Shown here piece by piece: positions 7,464 to 9,214 of a stretch of 9,214 nucleotides of DNA. Below the pieces are notes generated by a model, which saw only the letters and a program-made list of their open reading frames with translations, did no database searches and was not told where the DNA came from. Within the stretch, counting starts at the first letter, position 1; each line of letters starts with the position of its first letter. The stretch lies in assembly GCA_009774655.1 (NCBI GenBank), contig VSOD01000147.1:1-9214 (forward strand). Direction: 5' to 3'. This DNA comes from Lachnospiraceae bacterium (GTDB lineage Bacteria > Bacillota_A > Clostridia > Lachnospirales > Lachnospiraceae). The translations under genes were made by a program, and so were the position numbers.

Positions 7464-8084
7464 TTAGTTTGTTACGGTCATGCCTGCTTCTTCTGCCATC
7501 TTATCGAATTTCTCCATGACAGCGTCATAGGTTCTCTGAGAGATGTCCGGCAGCTTGCCGCCCCATGTCTTTTCCGCCTGCTTGTAGCCCTTCTTGAAGG
7601 CTTCGCGCATCTCTTCGATCTTGCTCGGATCGCCGCCTGTCAATGCAGTAGCGAAGTCGATGATCCTGTCGGACGTCTGCTCTACGCCCCAGTAACCGTC
7701 CTCTGCGATATCCTTCTGTGCCTGTGCCTGGGTAGCAGCATCAACCTTGAGGTTGCCGCCTGCAAGAATAGACCAGATGCCGTTGGCCTTGTTGAAAGTC
7801 TGCCCCTGCTGGCTCATCAGCTTCTCTACGATGCTCTGCAGCTGCTGCGTGTGTGCCTCAGCGTCCGCTTTCATCTTATTTACCAGGCTGGTATTCTGTG
7901 TGTAGGTCTTGGTCACTGTATCTTTGGATGTCTCGTTTGAAGGCTCATAGACTACGCCGTTACCCTTTTTATCGGAAGCATTATCTTTGGAACTGATCTC
8001 CTCGGATGCTTTCGCAGCAGTCTGGCCGGCAGCATAGACATCATAAGCATTTGCAGCGCCGCTTGTAACTCCATTTACGCTCAT
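7464..8084 (-). CDS. Conserved hypothetical protein, 206 residues, DUF5610-like C-terminal region
   Basis: The start is secure: AAGGAGGG (8098-8091) lies seven bases before the ATG. The protein is hydrophilic, with no signal peptide and no membrane segment. Residues 1-60 are low-complexity and rich in Ala, Ser, Lys and Asn. Residues about 65-95 look helical or coiled-coil prone (LVNKMKADAEAHTQQLQSI). The C-terminal half holds conserved-looking blocks: DIAEDGYWGVEQTSDRI, then IDFATALTGGDPSK, then WGGKLPDISQRTYDAV. I recall close relatives as hypothetical proteins in many Clostridia, and the 'RI..FA...G...A....LP.IS..T' pattern resembles DUF5610-type proteins. No function is established that I know of. 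It is a single-gene unit with its own promoter candidate and terminator, so it is not part of the glycosidase operon. The flagellar-like promoter discussed among the findings is the only functional hint. Confidence 0.85.
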   Translation of the reverse strand: MSVNGVTSGAANAYDVYAAGQTAAKASEEISSKDNASDKKGNGVVYEPSNETSKDTVTKTYTQNTSLVNKMKADAEAHTQQLQSIVEKLMSQQGQTFNKANGIWSILAGGNLKVDAATQAQAQKDIAEDGYWGVEQTSDRIIDFATALTGGDPSKIEEMREAFKKGYKQAEKTWGGKLPDISQRTYDAVMEKFDKMAEEAGMTVTN

Positions 8085-8162
8085 TGGTATCCCTCCTTGG
8101 AATTTAATATTTGATCGTTATGTTTCTGATTTCTGTACGGCGGTAAACAGCCGCTTCTACCT

Positions 8163-8193
8163 ATTATATCGTACCGTCCCCATGGAAAAATTA
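8163..8193 (-). promoter_or_regulatory. Promoter candidate for the 206-residue protein, sigma-A or sigma-28 type
   Basis: On the minus strand, a perfect TATAAT (8168-8163) lies about 80 bases before the start codon, but the bases 17 upstream (ATTTTT) are a poor -35. The same stretch can be read as TAAT-N16-TACGATAT, close to the flagellar sigma consensus TAAA-N15-GCCGATAT. Which sigma factor uses it cannot be decided by eye. Confidence 0.5.
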
Positions 8194-8299
8194 GGAGTAA
8201 ATTGAGAAATCTTCCCGCGCTTCCTGCTTTTTATGACGGAAAAAGGGACGTTTATGACAATGTGCGATGAATATGCGCAAAGAAAAAAGATGACAGCAC

Positions 8300-8416
8300 A
8301 TGGACTGTTGCGATCATTTTACACTGGACAATTCGACAGAAAATCCATACAAAGAGAATACCCCTTATGCTACGATAAAATCATCTGCAGGAAACAGGTT
8401 CAGAATCCCGGTTTAA
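8300..8416 (+). CDS. Possible 38-residue peptide ORF upstream of the ABC exporter
   Basis: The frame starts at ATG 8300 (MDCCDHFTLDNSTENPYK...) and stops at TAA 8414-8416, inside the loop of the terminator hairpin. Its composition (Asn, Thr, Asp, Pro, Tyr rich, two adjacent N-terminal cysteines, end sequence NRFRIPV) looks more protein-like than the competing frame at 8233-8430 (65 codons, begins MTEKGTFMTM). There is no clear Shine-Dalgarno sequence for either. It could be a small secreted-peptide precursor, a remnant of a decayed gene, or chance. Confidence 0.22.
   Translation: MDCCDHFTLDNSTENPYKENTPYATIKSSAGNRFRIPV
8325..8353 (+). promoter_or_regulatory. Weak promoter candidate upstream of the ABC gene
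   Basis: TGGACA (8325-8330) and TACAAA (8348-8353) are separated by 17 bases, matching five and four of six consensus positions. It would start a transcript near 8360 that first meets the terminator at 8403-8428 and then the ABC gene. Weak matches of this kind are common by chance. Confidence 0.25.
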
Positions 8417-8428
8417 GCTGGGATTTTT
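8403..8428 (+). terminator. Rho-independent terminator or attenuator before the ABC exporter gene
   Basis: AATCCC (8404-8409) pairs with GGGATT (8420-8425), extended inward by G-T, G-C and T-G pairs around a TTAA loop, and followed by a run of T to 8428. The stem and T tract point along the plus strand. It sits 64 bases before the ABC start codon. It either ends a short upstream transcript or conditionally stops transcription into the ABC gene. Confidence 0.7.
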
Positions 8429-8491
8429 AAAGTTGATGAAAAAAGAACGGGCGCAGCGTAATCAGAGATGCTTCCGGCGGGGAGGATGTAC

Positions 8492-9214
8492 ATGAAATTT
8501 ATATATGACAAAGAACTGTTTCAACGGTATTATAAAGATATTTTGAAGAATATGGCGCTTCTGCTTCTGATAAGCTCTTTATCCGTTATTGCGCCGCTGC
8601 TCCTGCGCAATGCCATGGATATTGCGTTCCAGGGAGGCTTTCGCGCCGGGATGCTTTTCTGGTATCTGATCGTGCTGACATTTTTATACAGTATCAAATT
8701 TGCCTATAACCGGTTTCGGTTCTGGTTTGCAGAGAAATTCAAAAACGAAGAAACGGTCAATCTGTACCGGAAGATTTTTCACGTCTCTTATGATAAGATT
8801 AACGAGATGGAACCCACTTATATAGCGGAGAGAGTAAACCATACGGTTTCTACTGTTTTTAATCTCTACTGCAATTCCATGACCGGGATCTTTGTGTCTG
8901 CGGTCACGGTGGTCGCGGTACTGTGGATGGTCACGAAGATCAGCAGGGAACTGGCCGTATTGTATTTTCTGCAGATTCCGTTACAGTATTTTGGGTTTCA
9001 GAAGCTGTTAAATGGTGAAAAGTCCAGGCTGTCGCAGTACAGCAGCGAATTGCAGAATATTGCGGCAAAAAACAACAAAAATATAAAAGCGGTCATTTCG
9101 GATGTCAACAGTATCAAGCAGTATGGCGAGGCGGACGGCATTTTGTCTTTTATCGGTAAAAGCATGGGTAATATAACAAAAATGGAAAGGAAAGCAAATT
9201 CCTATGCAATGGAT
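8492..9214 (+). CDS. ABC exporter, transmembrane domain, 3' partial
   Basis: The ATG at 8492 follows a strong GGAGG site (8481-8485) with good spacing. The frame is open for 241 codons to the right edge, so the gene is cut and the ATP-binding domain, if fused, lies beyond the window. Membrane segments are visible near residues 20-40 (MALLLLISSLSVIAPLLL), 53-70 (MLFWYLIVLTFLYSIKF), 130-148 (MTGIFVSAVTVVAVLWMV) and about 150-168. A helical loop between segments two and three contains INEMEPTYIAERVN, the place where peptide-type exporters have a 'DPxYLxxRIN' pattern. From memory this suggests an exporter of peptides or small hydrophobic compounds. No N-terminal cysteine-peptidase domain precedes the membrane part. 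The substrate is unknown. The gene is transcribed away from the minus-strand neighbour at 8084. Confidence 0.85.
   Translation, partial: MKFIYDKELFQRYYKDILKNMALLLLISSLSVIAPLLLRNAMDIAFQGGFRAGMLFWYLIVLTFLYSIKFAYNRFRFWFAEKFKNEETVNLYRKIFHVSYDKINEMEPTYIAERVNHTVSTVFNLYCNSMTGIFVSAVTVVAVLWMVTKISRELAVLYFLQIPLQYFGFQKLLNGEKSRLSQYSSELQNIAAKNNKNIKAVISDVNSIKQYGEADGILSFIGKSMGNITKMERKANSYAMD

Larger units (their letters stand above)
8085..8491. other. Intergenic region between divergent genes
   Basis: This 407-base stretch holds the promoter and ribosome site of the minus-strand gene on its left, the plus-strand terminator at 8403-8428, and the ribosome site of the ABC gene (GGAGG, 8481-8485) on its right. 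Between 8233 and 8430 there are two overlapping small plus-strand frames, neither with a good ribosome site. No tRNA, known riboswitch core or repeat is evident. Confidence 0.6.

Noticed and set aside
7398..7940. Plus-strand open frame of 180 codons opposite the 206-residue protein, Leu and Cys rich
   Set aside because: The hydrophobic look comes from the complement of Lys, Glu and Gln codons. The opposite strand has an excellent ribosome site and a terminator that this frame would run through.

Overview
The window looks like chromosomal DNA of a gut-type Clostridia, most likely a Lachnospiraceae member. I infer this from strong AAGGAGG-type ribosome sites, moderate GC content, Firmicutes-style ABC membrane proteins at both edges and a set of cytoplasmic plant or host glycan glycosidases. 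No species can be named from the sequence alone.

Layout from left to right. (1) Bases 1-987, plus strand, hold the 3' part of a membrane-anchored protein that resembles the C-terminal region of Lachnospiraceae ABC-permease-like proteins (DUF6449 type). (2) A perfect 14-bp stem-loop at 1159-1190 separates this gene from a convergent minus-strand block. (3) Bases 7228-1223, minus strand, carry three glycoside hydrolase genes in transcription order: GH42 beta-galactosidase, GH29 alpha-L-fucosidase and GH31 YicI-type alpha-xylosidase. They are 43 and 104 bp apart. A promoter-like sequence lies upstream of the first gene, and an extended -10 promoter with an operator-like palindrome lies before the GH31 gene. 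(4) Bases 8084-7464, minus strand, encode a small coiled-coil-prone protein of unknown function with its own promoter candidate, excellent ribosome site and terminator. (5) Bases 8085-8491 hold no secure gene: there are two overlapping small ORFs and a plus-strand terminator. (6) From 8492 to the right edge, plus strand, is the membrane domain of an ABC exporter, cut by the window end.

The three glycosidases lack signal peptides and keep their catalytic residues. Their activities match, bond by bond, the fucosylated side chain of xyloglucan (Fuc-Gal-Xyl-Glc). The simplest reading is a cytoplasmic cassette that trims imported xyloglucan oligosaccharides. Host or milk fucosyl-galactosides are an alternative for the GH29 and GH42 enzymes, but would leave the alpha-xylosidase unexplained. 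The operon is closed by terminators on both sides and contains no transporter, regulator or backbone-cleaving glucanase, so those functions must be encoded elsewhere.

No CRISPR array, insertion sequence, tRNA, rRNA or phage gene was seen. The most open questions are the dual promoter control of the glycosidase operon, the unknown 206-residue protein with a flagellar-sigma-like promoter, and the small ORFs in front of the ABC exporter.
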